From the NCBI GenBank assembly GCA_023213315.1, contig JAKCPI010004364.1, forward strand, positions 124,001 to 188,000: a DNA stretch of 64,000 bases, given 5' to 3'. A program made the position numbers and the translations under genes. This DNA comes from Euborellia annulipes (lineage: Eukaryota > Arthropoda > Insecta > Dermaptera > Anisolabididae). Positions 33,476-44,700 of this stretch are shown here, piece after piece. The notes under the pieces were generated by a model, which worked only from the letters and a program-made list of their open reading frames with translations, made no database searches and was not told where the DNA came from. How positions within the stretch are numbered: the first letter of the stretch is position 1; each line of letters begins with the position of its first letter.

Positions 33476-35089
33476 TGTACTGTACATGGCTCGTTTAATA
33501 GCATAAGATAAGATATTCAATTCATTCGTTGGTATGTTTGCGATATCGTATGTTAGTATGTATTATAAATATCCTTAAAAAATAGCTGATGCCCGTCGCC
33601 TTACCGATATTTTAGAATTCGCTCTAGGTTATAAAAAGGTTGAGGGCTGGGTTAGAAAAAGTAAAAAGTAAATTTCAAAAAAATCATATAGTATAATAAT
33701 TATAATTAGCAATTATATCAGACAAACCAATGCAGCTTTATTTTTTTAACTTTATCATGTCTATTGATATTTGTAATTGGAAACCTCACCTCAATAAAAC
33801 CCCTGGAACCACAAAATGTCAATCTCTATTAGATAGAGATTAAATAGACTCTAATTTATCAGGCCATTAAAGAATCTTTAAAGAAATAAACCTGTCTGTG
33901 TTCATTAGTATCCTAAAGTAAATATCGTTTTACTTCGTTTAACGTTGAATCCACTTAACGGAGGTGTGATTCACTATATTTGCTAGACATTGCAAATAGA
34001 CATTTTTTCAAACCATTTTCTTTTCCTATTGAGCGTCTTATCTTATTTGAACTAATGGATTTCAAGACACTTCAAACGTTTAAACAGAACGCTTTCTGAG
34101 ATAATTTGTCACTGTCCAATTTTTTATTTTTTTTATTTTCACTAGTAGCTCTTCTTTTAGCTTTTAAATATTTAATTTCCCTACAGAAATTTTTCGTTAA
34201 TGATCGATTATATATATTTTTTTTTTTGATCTTCACTTCTTACTTACGAATATCCTGAATTTTAAATGTGATAAATAAGTCAATTATCATCAAGTCAATA
34301 TATTTGAATAGAATATCATTATTTATCTACAGTACTTCTATCATTATTTATTCTTTCCCCAGGTTTATACAATTTTCTCTTTTTTTTCGAATTATAAAAT
34401 CGCAAAAATTTTGTGCTGAAACAAAAAACAAAACAAAAATCCTATAAATTTCGTAGACATTTTAATCAAGTTGGTTTATCAACTACAAACCGAATGTCAC
34501 AGTCATTATATACCTATAATAAATAATGGCTTGTTTATCTTTTCTCCTTGATTACTGTATTTATTAGATTCTCTGAAAATTTGAATATAAATTAACTTAA
34601 CAAATTATCCAAAAGCTATTCGTATTTTCAATTTATTTATTTTCTAGAGAAAGTATAAATTCAACAATACTCTGAATCTCTCAAAGGATTGTTGCTTGTG
34701 CTAATTTACCACTCATATTTTTCTTGTAGTCTGGCCTCGAGTTACCTGAGCTAAGATTAAATATATACACACATTTTCAAATAAATGTCTTTAAATTCAG
34801 TAGGAAAACTCAAGTTCGGACTATCTCATAGCCAAAAAAATCTCGATCGATTGGTTTAACAGATAGTGTAGGAGGATATTTATTAATTTTTAGTTATCAA
34901 TATAGTCCGTATTTAAAAAATTAAGAAATACCATAAATTAAATAAATACACTTGTTGATTAATCAAATGAATTATGAATATTTATTTATTTAATTAATAT
35001 CTACTTAGGGAATAAACAAGCCCACTTGTTTGTGAACGAGCCCTCACTCATCCCTTTTGACAGAGCTAAATATTGTAGCTACATATATA
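33476..35089. other. AT-rich DNA without recognised features
   Basis: No repeats linked to the rest of the window and no coding potential. Confidence 0.4.
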
Positions 35090-35310
35090 AACCTCTCTCT
35101 CTCTCTCTCTATCCCTCTTGTTCATATTATTATTGACCGCTGATGCCGATGGGGAATCATCGATAAACCAACAAATCCTGGACATGACGCTTTTCCAACC
35201 GGAAAATACATTGTGTGAATGGCTCTTGTCCCTTTTCCCGTCCATCAGAGGTTCCTCTCTGCCCCTGAATAGGCCCTATTAATGCATGGCCACGTTATGC
35301 TATGCATTCG
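35090..35310. promoter_or_regulatory. candidate regulatory island, second 23-bp motif copy
   Basis: After a CT microsatellite (35094-35120) the motif TTATTGACCGC + T + GATGCCGATGG lies at 35130-35152, with ATCGATAAACC at 35158. Unique GC-richer sequence follows (CCTGGACATGACGC, GCATGGCCACGTTATGC). No frame of note. Confidence 0.35.
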
Positions 35311-35489
35311 GCATATTAATACCAAACTGAGAGAGATTTTATTTAGATTCACGGCTAAACAACTTTATTATAAAATCAATCCATTTAAAAGTAAAAATAT
35401 TATAGATATTTAGGTGGACAAAAACGTATTTAAATTTCGTTTGTTTATTCAAGGATATACTATTACTATTAGTATTTGAAATTCCTATT
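35311..35489. other. AT-rich spacer
   Basis: Nothing recognised between the two islands. Confidence 0.35.
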
Positions 35490-35880
35490 GGGATCTCCGT
35501 TTATTTACCCGAGGTGCTTACGTGCTCGAAGACAGACACCTCAAACCCAACCGATCTCTGGCCATAATCATCCATTTACCGGCACCACGTGAAGTTACAT
35601 TATTTCCTATCTCTAACTCCTCCTCCTGCCTTAGTTTCTAGCTAGTGAACCAATCCTTATTTCTGGTTCCACCCGGTTCTTTTTTATCCAACCTTTGCTA
35701 TGCTAAGGAGGATGTCCTAGTTTGAGGAGGGTCTTCCTCAGCACCGGCGTGTAGCCTACTCCTTTCGAAGAATGCATCACTGTGAGGAAACCTTCTTTAC
35801 GTCCCTTTCACTGCAACTCCCTCTCCTCGTAGAGTTGCCTGGGGCTATTATGGTGAGATCCTATATTCCAGGACTTGCTT
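35490..35880. other. GC-richer block of unknown nature
   Basis: Roughly balanced base composition over 390 bp with an E-box CACGTG (near 35587) and TTCCTCAGCACCGG / GTGAGGAAACC segments. Stops occur in all frames, so it is not a plain coding exon. It could be a non-coding exon, a decayed retroelement piece or regulatory DNA. Confidence 0.25.
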
Positions 35881-36512
35881 AAGGATATAACTAGTATAAT
35901 TAGGTGAAATAGCTTGTTTAGGAGATTTAATTCGAAAATTATTTGACGCGTTGTTTGCAAAAGTAAATAAGTTGCTATATTAATTATTTATTCCAAAAAC
36001 TTCTCTTGTGGTCAAAATATTAACGTCATATCTTTGCACGTCTGGTGGTTAATACTGTATCTTCGTAAGTTAGGATTGATTAGTTTAGCCAAGAAACTTA
36101 AATCCTTTTTTCATGAATACTTGTTTTGCCCGACACTTTTAGTTTTAAAATAATAACGCTATCTTTTTTTTCATTTATTTGATAATATTATCACTATCAT
36201 AAATTATATTTTTTATCAATAGTTAAAGTTAATAAACAACGCTTTACCTAATAAATTTGAATAGGTATTAACTTTTCTTTCGTTTTTTCATTTATTTTCA
36301 ATTAGTCTCTATTTATCAGAAATCAATTAATTAAAAAAAAATTCCAATGTTATAATAGTTTTAAACATAACACTCTTTTCTACGGCTCTAACCCTTGGAG
36401 CAGAGTTAGAGGTCGCTCTTAACTTACCAAGGTTGAAATTTTGACCAAAAAAAATTAATTAAAATTTAAAAATGGCTAAATAATTATTAACGGAGTTGAT
36501 ATGACCTACACA
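35881..36512. other. AT-rich DNA without recognised features
   Basis: Spacer only. Confidence 0.35.
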
Positions 36513-36911
36513 TGTAACTGCAAACTTGACAAGCATGCACGCGCAATCTTTTTGTACAAGCAAACTGTAGCCTCTCTAGGAGATTTTTGCCCAAGCATTT
36601 TAATTGTACAAGCCGCTTGATGCTTAATCATGCCAAGCATATTTGCTCAAGCAAAACTCTAGATGTCTTGACATTTGATATTTAAATATGTATTAATTCA
36701 TTTAATATTTCAATTTAAATGTTAATATTTATTGTGTCTCTGTTTGAAGAAAGTGAGTATTTCTTGTTATCTTCGAATAAATAACCCTTTGTTTCGCTCA
36801 TTTTGAGGTTAATTTTCGGCATAAGCTGTATGGTGCCGAAGGGAATTTGTGCATGCTTATACAAAAAGATTGCACATGCATACTTGTCAAGTTTGCAGTT
36901 ACGTGTGTAGC
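36513..36911. mobile_element. inverted-repeat element, about 55-bp ends
   Basis: Left end TACACATGTAACTGCAAACT, TGACAAGCATGCACGCGCAA and TCTTTTTGTACAAGCA. The right end is its diverged inverse, TGCTTATACAAAAAGATTGC to CAGTTACGTGTGTA. The interior repeats AAGCATTTT / CAAGC words. TTAA lies on both sides (about 36479 and 36917), and TA also fits, so the superfamily (piggyBac-like or Tc1/mariner-like) is open. Confidence 0.65.
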
Positions 36912-38437
36912 CGCCTTAAGATGTCAAAAAAATTAAGAAAATTTTGTTTTTACTTTTTCTTTTGTTCCTTTATGTCCACAATTGCTCTCTCGTGATTATT
37001 TCCCAATAATAATTGAATCGTCAATTCCTAAATATCTTGTAAAATATTCAAACGTAAAATTATTCTATTCACAGAGGGGAATTACTTATCTATTGTTTTT
37101 TTTAAACGTTAAAATTAAAAACTCATGAATAATAAAATTTACACTAATAATGAATGATCTAACCAAACGATTTTATATTCATAAAAAAATTTAATTACAA
37201 CCTTTCAAAAAATACATTAAGTTAAATGTATAAAAATAACATTATTCATAAATTATTTTATATGATTTAAATATTAATTAATGATAATTAAAACACCGAT
37301 TATAACCGGGAATAGGCTTAATCAACTAACTCAATATTGATATTGGCAAGTGGGCGAGTTGTGGGGGTGGAGGGGGTTTGTGTCAGCCAGGCAATCCGAC
37401 CACAGAGAATGTTAACTCTTTATTGATAATTAGCTTGTATGGCGTATGGTTAGGGGGGGGAGGGCAATGCAATTGGGATGCGCTTTAATAGGATCAGTCA
37501 AAATTGTTCTATTTCTGGTCAAAGGGGGAATTTACAGATTTACCGTATTTAAAGTAGTAATATTTTTCACTTGTTAATCTGAACAAGGTAAAAAAAAAAT
37601 ATCTAAATTTATTACTGTTTTAAAATCAACAATCCTAAATAAAGCAGATGTTTACATAACTAGCATGTGATTTTTATGCATTTATTTTCAAATCAAAAGT
37701 ATTTTGAAATGAATATTTATTATTCCTTTGACGATCATTATTTTGTTGCATATACAAATGGATTTTCCTATATTTGTATTAGACATCAGCCCTAACTGAA
37801 GTTCTTCAAATTGTTAGTTCTCTTCTCATTCTGCTATTGTATAAATTACTCTCGTTTTAGTTAATTTAGGGATCGCTTTGAAAAGTAACTTTCTTGCCAA
37901 TAATATCAATACTATTAATGATTGCTCTTGTATTATCAATAGAAGTATAACCAAAATTTATCTCATATCGATGAACTAAAATATTGTTAAATAATCAACT
38001 CAGCCCCGAGGCTCACATCAATCAGGATTGGATCCTACTGTCTATATCGGATTTCAAATTTTTATTTTTCGTTTTAATTAAAAAAAAAAAAAAAAACATA
38101 TATATATATTAATTATACATATATCTCTATCTTTCTCTTTTTGATCTCATCCATTATTTTATTTTAAAATTAAATTTAAGATTACTCTTTACGTCCCATT
38201 GAGCTGAAAAGATAATCCTTAACTGAATAAACTAATTAAACAAAATAAAAATTAAGAGATTTTTTTTTTCACAAACATCTAACAGCATTTTTAAACTAAT
38301 CCTTAATTTCATTAATTTTTTTTATGATGAAAATTGAAACAGTGTTTGTCGAGAAACGTTTCATTTGCTTTGTTGAACAAATCCATATCCGATGAACACA
38401 CTTAGAAAAGCCGACAGATTAATTAAAAGTGTGAGCT
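36912..38437. other. AT-rich DNA without recognised features
   Basis: Includes a G-rich patch at 37350-37380 and another near 37452. No gene or linked repeat. Confidence 0.35.
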
Positions 38438-38880
38438 CAGGCCTAGGAAGGATTAAAACCTCTAGAGAGATAGAGAGAGAGAAAACGCGTGGGGGGATGA
38501 AATCCACTCCACCACTTGGCGATCCGCTTAAAACGGGAACGAGGCGTGGCACTTTGGATGGGGGCTGTAAAGACAAGCGGGGGTGGATTTCGGTCAACAC
38601 GCCAAAAGCTGTCCTCTTCCTGTATAATCCCAGATCCCTTCATTACACAACACCTCCCTCATGGTGGAGGAACTAGGATGTGATGCTTTTGTCTTCTTTT
38701 CTCTTTTATACATGACCATTGCATGCAAATTGCGACCCGTCCCGCCTTCTCCATCTCTTTTTTTCACCCTTTTTTCAACCCCTCTATTCTTTTTAGCTTC
38801 TCCTCCATTCAACAAGCTTTACCTTCGCTTACCAAGTGAACTGTACAGCTCAAAGCCAGGCTCAGCTTTACGTTAAATCG
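38438..38880. promoter_or_regulatory. candidate regulatory island with octamer site
   Basis: A non-repetitive block with balanced base composition. It contains a perfect POU octamer ATGCAAAT (38723-38730), TAATCCC (38626-38632, Otx/Bicoid-type) and CCACTCCACC / GGGGGTGGATTT blocks. Both strands are open for 66-94 codons, but the translations resemble no family. Site matches alone are weak evidence. The call rests mainly on sequence complexity against AT-rich flanks. Confidence 0.3.
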
Positions 38881-39423
38881 ATTTTTCTTCTTTTTGCCTT
38901 TCTTTATTTTATCCTCTTCTACGGTGTTGAGAAAATGTTATTAACAGAGATTTCAACTTATTATCGATTGTGTTCCTTCTTCTTCTTCTTATTCCTTTGA
39001 CAGCTTCTATTTTCATTTCCCTAGCAAACCGCTAAAGGATATTTTTTATTTTCTCTCAAAATCAATCATAGCATTAACCCTTTCTTCAAGTGGAAATAGC
39101 TTCATCTCCATTTTGATAAAATTGCCTTTTATTTCCTTTTATATAGAAAAGACCTTTGAGTATAATGGAAATCAAGTAATCATACAAAAATTGGATTTTC
39201 GGATTTGACCCGAATTACATATTTTATTAAGAATGAAAAAAGATAAGAGTTTGAGAAAAAATTTTAATCTACTATTATATTTGATCATCTTTTTTTCTTG
39301 ATAAGATTCTCAGTCAAGACATAGTTTCGTGTTAAATATTACTTAGCGTTTGATATCGCAAAATTTGCAATTAAAATGTAGACTAAAAGTTATCTAGATA
39401 TATCCCCAACTATCATTTTAAAT
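38881..39423. other. AT-rich DNA without recognised features
   Basis: Spacer only. Confidence 0.35.
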
Positions 39424-39475
39424 AAAAATACATTAACTTTACCTGCCCAACCTATGGTTGATGGGCCAAGTTAAA
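39424..39475 (-). mobile_element. HINE-2 5' hairpin fragment
   Basis: CATTAACTTTACCTGCCCAA then CCTATGGTTGATGGGCCAAG is the 5' hairpin of HINE-2 with a few changes. The rest of the element is absent. Confidence 0.65.
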
Positions 39476-39609
39476 AATGAAAGAATGAAAGGGATACGAA
39501 TCATCATCACAATAAATCTTAAGATTAAGCTGTGATGTGATGGGATGACACTGTGTCGATCGGGCTGTGACGTGCGGGGACCCTTCTCCAAAAGATATCG
39601 TACCACCGC

Positions 39610-40070
39610 CCTAGTCGCACTAGATTTTGTGTCGAGATATTTTTAGTTTCCCATAACACCTTAGTTCCAAAATTGACCACTTGTATTTCATAAATAAAAG
39701 TAAAATGAATGGTCTTCAGAAGATTTCAAGGGCAAAATGAGAATATACATTTTAAAGAGCATCTAAAAAATAATTGATTTATGAATTTTAATCAAAATCG
39801 TTAGAGTTATACTTTTTGGTCGATGATGTTCAAAATTTTCAAGCCTCAGAGAGGCGCTTAACTTAAATATAATATATCAACCTCCTAGCTCTTTTCCTTC
39901 AGGCTTAAAAATTGTGACAGATATAGAGTCACAAATACCAATTTGGGGGACCCACTTCTTTGGACTCATGAGACCTCAAAACATGTATTTCCATCAAAAT
40001 CTCGACATCGAAATTTTTAACATGATCGCAATACTTTCTATAAATTTCTTATATAGGGTAAGAGAAAGTA
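39610..40070 (-). mobile_element. HINE-1 copy with internal deletion
   Basis: Has the TAGATTTTGTGTCGAG 3'-side junction, CTTCAGAAGATTTCAAGGGC, the core and the 5' hairpin ending AGAGAAAGTA at 40070. The X-box segment is deleted. The 3' hairpin is reduced to one strand. Confidence 0.65.
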
Positions 40071-40859
40071 ATATTATGATACCAGTCGAAGACGAACCTT
40101 GCGCTAGTATTATTATATTTTCTCAATTCATGTCGTTCTCAAAATTCCCTTGATCAATCACCCCTATTAAGTTAGTAACCCTCGTTTCGATTTGCGCAGC
40201 TTTCTTTCCGTTCCCTCCCTAAAATACAGAGCCCTCAGAGCCCAATTATTTCTTTCCTCTCTAAAAGCCATTCCCTTTTTTTTACACAAAACAAATAAAT
40301 TTTATTTTATAATTGTTGAGCGATTGAATGATTTTGATAGCCTGCGGAGAGTGAAAACAACAAACTCCAATATCCTTGTTATTAGGTTTGTAATTAAAAT
40401 TTTTTTTACATATATTTCAAATTATATTTTATTAAACACAAATACCATAATTTAGTTATTAGCAAAGCCATCATTTTATTGTCTGTATTTATTTATTTAT
40501 TTATTTATTTATTTATATAAAATAGGAAGTAATAATTCTCATTGTGAGATCTTTTTTAGAGATCGATAAATATTCTTCCTTAAGTGTTTTTTTTTCTGCT
40601 TTGGATCTTCTACATGTACGTTGTTCCCTTCCCTTTGGAGCTGATCTAAACCCAAAAGTTTGCTTATTATTTGTGTCTTGTAAATAATCTCTTTAAGCCC
40701 AAACAAAACACTTCTGGCCAAACAAATCTGGTTACAATATTTGTTTCTAAAATTAAATTAGGATAGAGATAGAGAAGAGTTCTCGCAAATAATCTTGCAT
40801 AACATAAAAAAATGACGTTAATTTATGTGCTGACCTGGCGCTACCTCTCCCTATTTCTT
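40071..40859. other. AT-rich DNA with a (TTTA)n microsatellite
   Basis: ATTT/TTTA repeats at about 40486-40518. The remainder is spacer without recognisable genes. Confidence 0.4.
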
Positions 40860-41280
40860 ATCTAATATTCCATTAAGGCGCTCTTCTTGAGAAGAGTCGA
40901 CCATGACATTTTTTTTAAGTTCATCCAAAAATAGGCCAGTCACTTGTCTTCGATCAACTTTTAATTCCCCTCGGCAGTTTTAATCACATAGTGAAGGGAG
41001 AGGAGGCCCTCTCTGGCTTGTTAGACCCCATGTTTACCACTCTCTGTTTTCTCGCTGTGTATTACCTGTTAGAATGTATGTACTCGTATGTGTGAGGGTG
41101 TGTTGGATTGTTTTATCGCCCCAACGCGCCAGGCAGCCCTCTTGCCAATCCCCAATCCCATGGTTGCTATGGCAACCCGCCCCCATTGATATTCCCCACT
41201 CGTTTGTATATATGGTGAAGAGTTTGAGGCTCTGCAACACACACCACACACCGCATTGCTCTCTCCTTGGCAACCTTTTC
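40860..41280. promoter_or_regulatory. candidate regulatory island with a perfect X-box
   Basis: Unique GC-richer DNA. GTTGCTATGGCAAC at 41163-41176 is a full palindromic RFX X-box, flanked by GCCAATCCCC (a CCAAT-type word) and CCCGCCCCC (GC-box-like). X-box, CCAAT and GC-box together within 40 bp is promoter-like. The direction of any transcript cannot be read. No HINE sequence surrounds it, so this X-box is independent of the repeats. Confidence 0.4.
41163..41176. promoter_or_regulatory. RFX X-box palindrome (unique DNA)
   Basis: GTTGCTATGGCAAC, a 14-bp near-palindrome that matches the classical RFX-family site. Confidence 0.55.
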
Positions 41281-41651
41281 GATATTAAATTATTTATTAT
41301 TAAAATTGATCCCTACACTTAACTCGCAACCCCTTAACATTCTTGTTCTGGTCTAATAATTTCTACTGTATTTGATGAAATTGATTTCCCTTATTTATGG
41401 TTTCAATCCTTAATTACTTAACAATCTCTATTTCTTTGGTTAAAATTTTAAGATTAGAGTTGAGCTGAGAAAAAATCCAAAACGGTTCAGATAGAAATTA
41501 TTAAAATAAAATAATATTTTTTTTATGAACCCCCCATTTCTTATTAATTATCCATTTCATTTAACAATCGTTTAATTAATCGCTTTAAGCGATTCTGTCA
41601 TTTAAGTGATTAAATTTGCGATTATCTCTTGACCATACATTTTCTTTTTGG
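41281..41651. other. AT-rich spacer
   Basis: Nothing recognised. Confidence 0.35.
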
Positions 41652-42293
41652 TATTTTCTACCTATATCTGAATATAGATAGTGAGAAATGATTGGAATTA
41701 TGTCAAAAATTCGATGTCGAGATTTTGATGGATCTTCACGATTTAAGTTTAAGTTAGCCTGAATTCAACAAAGTGGTATTCGCGACATGGTGTTTGAGTG
41801 TGTCTGTGAACAAAATATCTAAAGAACGAAAAGAGCTAGGAGGTTTTAAATTTTATATTTAATTTAGGCACCCTACTGGGATGTGACACGAAGCTTTTGA
41901 ACAAAATCGGCCAAAAAGTACTAGTACTTTACCGATGTACTTTTTCAGTTTTTTCTATTTTCTCAAAATTCGCTCCAACGATTTTGATTAAAATTCAAAA
42001 ATCAATTATTTTTTCGATTCTATTTAAATGTTCTCATTTTACTCTTGAAATCTTTTGAAGCACACTTTACTCTTGTACTTTATAGAAAAGATAGGAGAAA
42101 TGGTTGCCATGGTAACAAAATATAAATATTTTCCCATGTTTATAAATTTTACATCTTGAATTTTAATATATCGGTGAAAACTAAATATATGTCGACACAA
42201 AAAAATCTGCTGTGACAAGCACAGAACACAAATTTCTCTTACAAAAGGTAAGAGAAAATTGTGTGCTGTGCGATTAGTCACACCAGATTTTTT
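41652..42293 (+). mobile_element. HINE-1 (Helentron-type) copy, full length
   Basis: Runs from a diverged 5' hairpin (TATTTTCTACC...GTGAGAAATGA) to a complete 3' hairpin ending CACACCAGATTTTTT. X-box GTTGCCATGGTAAC at 42103-42116. Core block AACGAAAAGAGCTAGGAGG and AGTACTAGTACTTTACCGAT are intact. Confidence 0.75.
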
Positions 42294-43700
42294 ATTATAC
42301 AAATAAATTAGCAAATTTTCGTTTCGGGCAAAGAAAATTTCAATCTTTTTTTTAATCAATATAAAATAGTCAAACAGATGAATAAAACGCAAAGGTCGGG
42401 CGTTCTTTTGAAACTCACTGTTCAATGAATTCAAAAAGTTTACACTTTTTACGTCATTTCTCAAATCACTTTCGTTTTTTACGTTCCCTATGAAGAGCTA
42501 CTTACTAGCTTTGATAGAAAATTTTTATAATTTTTTTTTTAAATCAATAATAAATACAATCTGCACAATTTTTATAGATTCATTGAATATTTCTTCTTTT
42601 TATAGATAGGCTTATAAATTATTAAAGATAGGGAAAATTTACATGAGTTTGTGTTTTGATTGGGCCAATTCTGGACTCGAACTAGGATGTATAGTGTAAG
42701 AGAAAGTAAAAAATAGTAAGCGTGTTTGTTGATATTCATATCAATTCGCAAATTATATGAAATTATTTAGCTTTTTTTTTAAACATTTCATTTCTCATTC
42801 TTTCGCCTGTTATAAATTTTTTTAAGTCGCTCAAAAGAAAAGGGAAATTGTACTCTGTTGCGTATCCTCCCTTAATAAGTTCATTACCCGAGCATCCCTC
42901 GCTTTTTTTTTTTAACGCCAACTCCATGATGTCGAATTTTAATTCTATCGGAAGCCACAATAATAAAACTCGATTTGTTTTCGCATCTCATTCTCCCCTC
43001 CCGCCTATTCTTTCCATCCTGATTAGTTCATTTTGTGTTTTGGTTAATGAATTCATACGAACTGGTCTCTACTGCCATTTAACGACCCATGTGCAATCGT
43101 GTTTATTATATATTGGCCTAAACATGTAATTTTATTATCCGCCAATTGTGGAGGATTTTCATTAGTAAAAATTTAAATATATTCTTAATTTACTAGCTCT
43201 TATAATTAATATATTATTATTCGTATAAATGACATCGACATGTCGAACATTTTACATCTTTAACTCTATTGCCCTGCCAGATGATAAATTTTTAATTAAG
43301 TAAATTTTTTTTCAAATATTTTTGAATAAATTTTTCGTTTTAGAAACCAGCTCCGCTCACAGAATGTTTTTTTTTTTTTTTTTTTATTTAACATTTGGCC
43401 TCGGAATCCAAATTCATTTGGCCAGTACAAAAAAAAATGAATATTCATTTGAGACTTGGCCGTATTAACTGATGAGCATATTACATCTTATGTGAAAATA
43501 TTATATTTTTATATGATTTTGTATATGTGTCTATATAACAACTCTATCTGCATCTCAATGGTGTACATCTTAAGATTGCCAAATGTCTTTATTTAATTAA
43601 AACAGAAACGTGTTCTGGATTGAGATTTTTATTCGATAGAGGCTCTTCTTTTGGCTGACATCCTCTCTTCCTGTCTATTATTCTACAAAAAAATATGATT
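42294..43700. other. AT-rich DNA without recognised features
   Basis: Spacer. A patch at 42840-43100 is slightly less AT-rich, with frames on both strands but no recognisable protein. Confidence 0.35.
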
Positions 43701-43769
43701 AAAAATAAATAAATAAAATCATTAGACCCTTTAATCAAAATAGCGAAAATGAAATTCTTTGATAAATAA
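43701..43769 (+). repeat. 69-bp direct repeat, left copy
   Basis: AAAAATAAATAAATAAAATC then ATTAGACCCTTTAATCAAAA through TTGATAAATAA. It recurs at 44632-44700 and brackets a HINE-1 copy plus 85 bp of unique sequence. Confidence 0.8.
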
Positions 43770-43854
43770 GAAATTATATATAATATTTAAGATATTATAT
43801 ACATTCATCAGACAATTGATGTCGCACCCCACAGAGAACCACTTGACCCCTTTT

Positions 43855-44513
43855 TACTTTCTCTTACCTATGTATATATGTAATATATATATAGAAAGTA
43901 TTGGATTCATGTCAAAATTCGATGTCGAGATTTTGATGGATCTTTACGTTTTGAGGTCCCCTGTATCCAAAAAAGTGGTTTTCGCGACATGGTATGTCTG
44001 TCTGTGTGTCTTGTGTGTGTGTTCAATTTTAAGCATGAAGGAATTGAGCTAGGAGGTTGAAATTTTATATTTAAGTTAAACACCCCCGGGACCGGAAAAA
44101 TAAGCTTTTAATCAAAATCGGCCAAAGAGTACTAGTACTTTACTGATGTACTTTTTCAGTTTTTTTCGATTTTCTCAAAATTCGCTATAACGATTTTGAT
44201 TAAAATTCAAAAAATCAATTATTTTTTGGATGCTCTTTCAAATGTATATTCTCGTTTTGCCCTCAAAATTGTTTGAAGCACACTTTACTCTTGTGCTTCA
44301 TAGGAAAGATAGGAGAAATGGTTGCCATGGTAACAAAATATAAATATTTTCCCACACTTATAAATTTTACCTCTGAATTCAAATATTCCTTACTGCAGGG
44401 AACTAAATACATGTCGACACAGAAAATCTGGTGTGACAAGCACAGTACACAACTTTCGATTACCGAAGGTAAGAGAAAGTTGTGTGCTGTGCGCCAGTCA
44501 CACCAGATTTTTT
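43855..44513 (+). mobile_element. HINE-1 (Helentron-type) copy, full length
   Basis: 5' hairpin from TACTTTCTCTTACC at 43855, core GTCTGTCTGTGTGTCTTG, X-box at 44321-44334, and a 3' hairpin ending at 44513. The 3' hairpin is joined without spacer to an inverted HINE-1 5' end (44514-44632). Confidence 0.8.
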
Positions 44514-44632
44514 GGATTCAGGGGACCTCAAAACGTGAAGATCCATCAAAATCTTGACATCGAATTTTTGACATGAATCCAATACTTTCTCTCAATATAT
44601 ATATTACATATATACATAGGTAAGAGAAAGTA
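44514..44632 (-). mobile_element. inverted HINE-1 5' end joined to a HINE 3' hairpin
   Basis: GGATTCAGGGGACCTCAAAA, GATGTCGAGA-type sequence in inverse, and the 5' hairpin ending AGAGAAAGTA. It makes the locus look like a 780-bp element with 120-bp inverted ends. Confidence 0.75.
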
Positions 44633-44700
44633 AAAATAAATAAATAAAATCATTAGACCCTTTAATCAAAGTAGCGAAAATTAAATTCTTTGTTAAATAA
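44632..44700 (+). repeat. 69-bp direct repeat, right copy
   Basis: Matches 43701-43769 with three or four changes and starts exactly where the inverted HINE end stops. Confidence 0.8.

Noticed and set aside
43855..44632. DNA transposon with 120-bp terminal inverted repeats
   Set aside because: Single HINE-1 copies elsewhere lack the right inverted end. Here it is an added fragment fused to the 3' hairpin.
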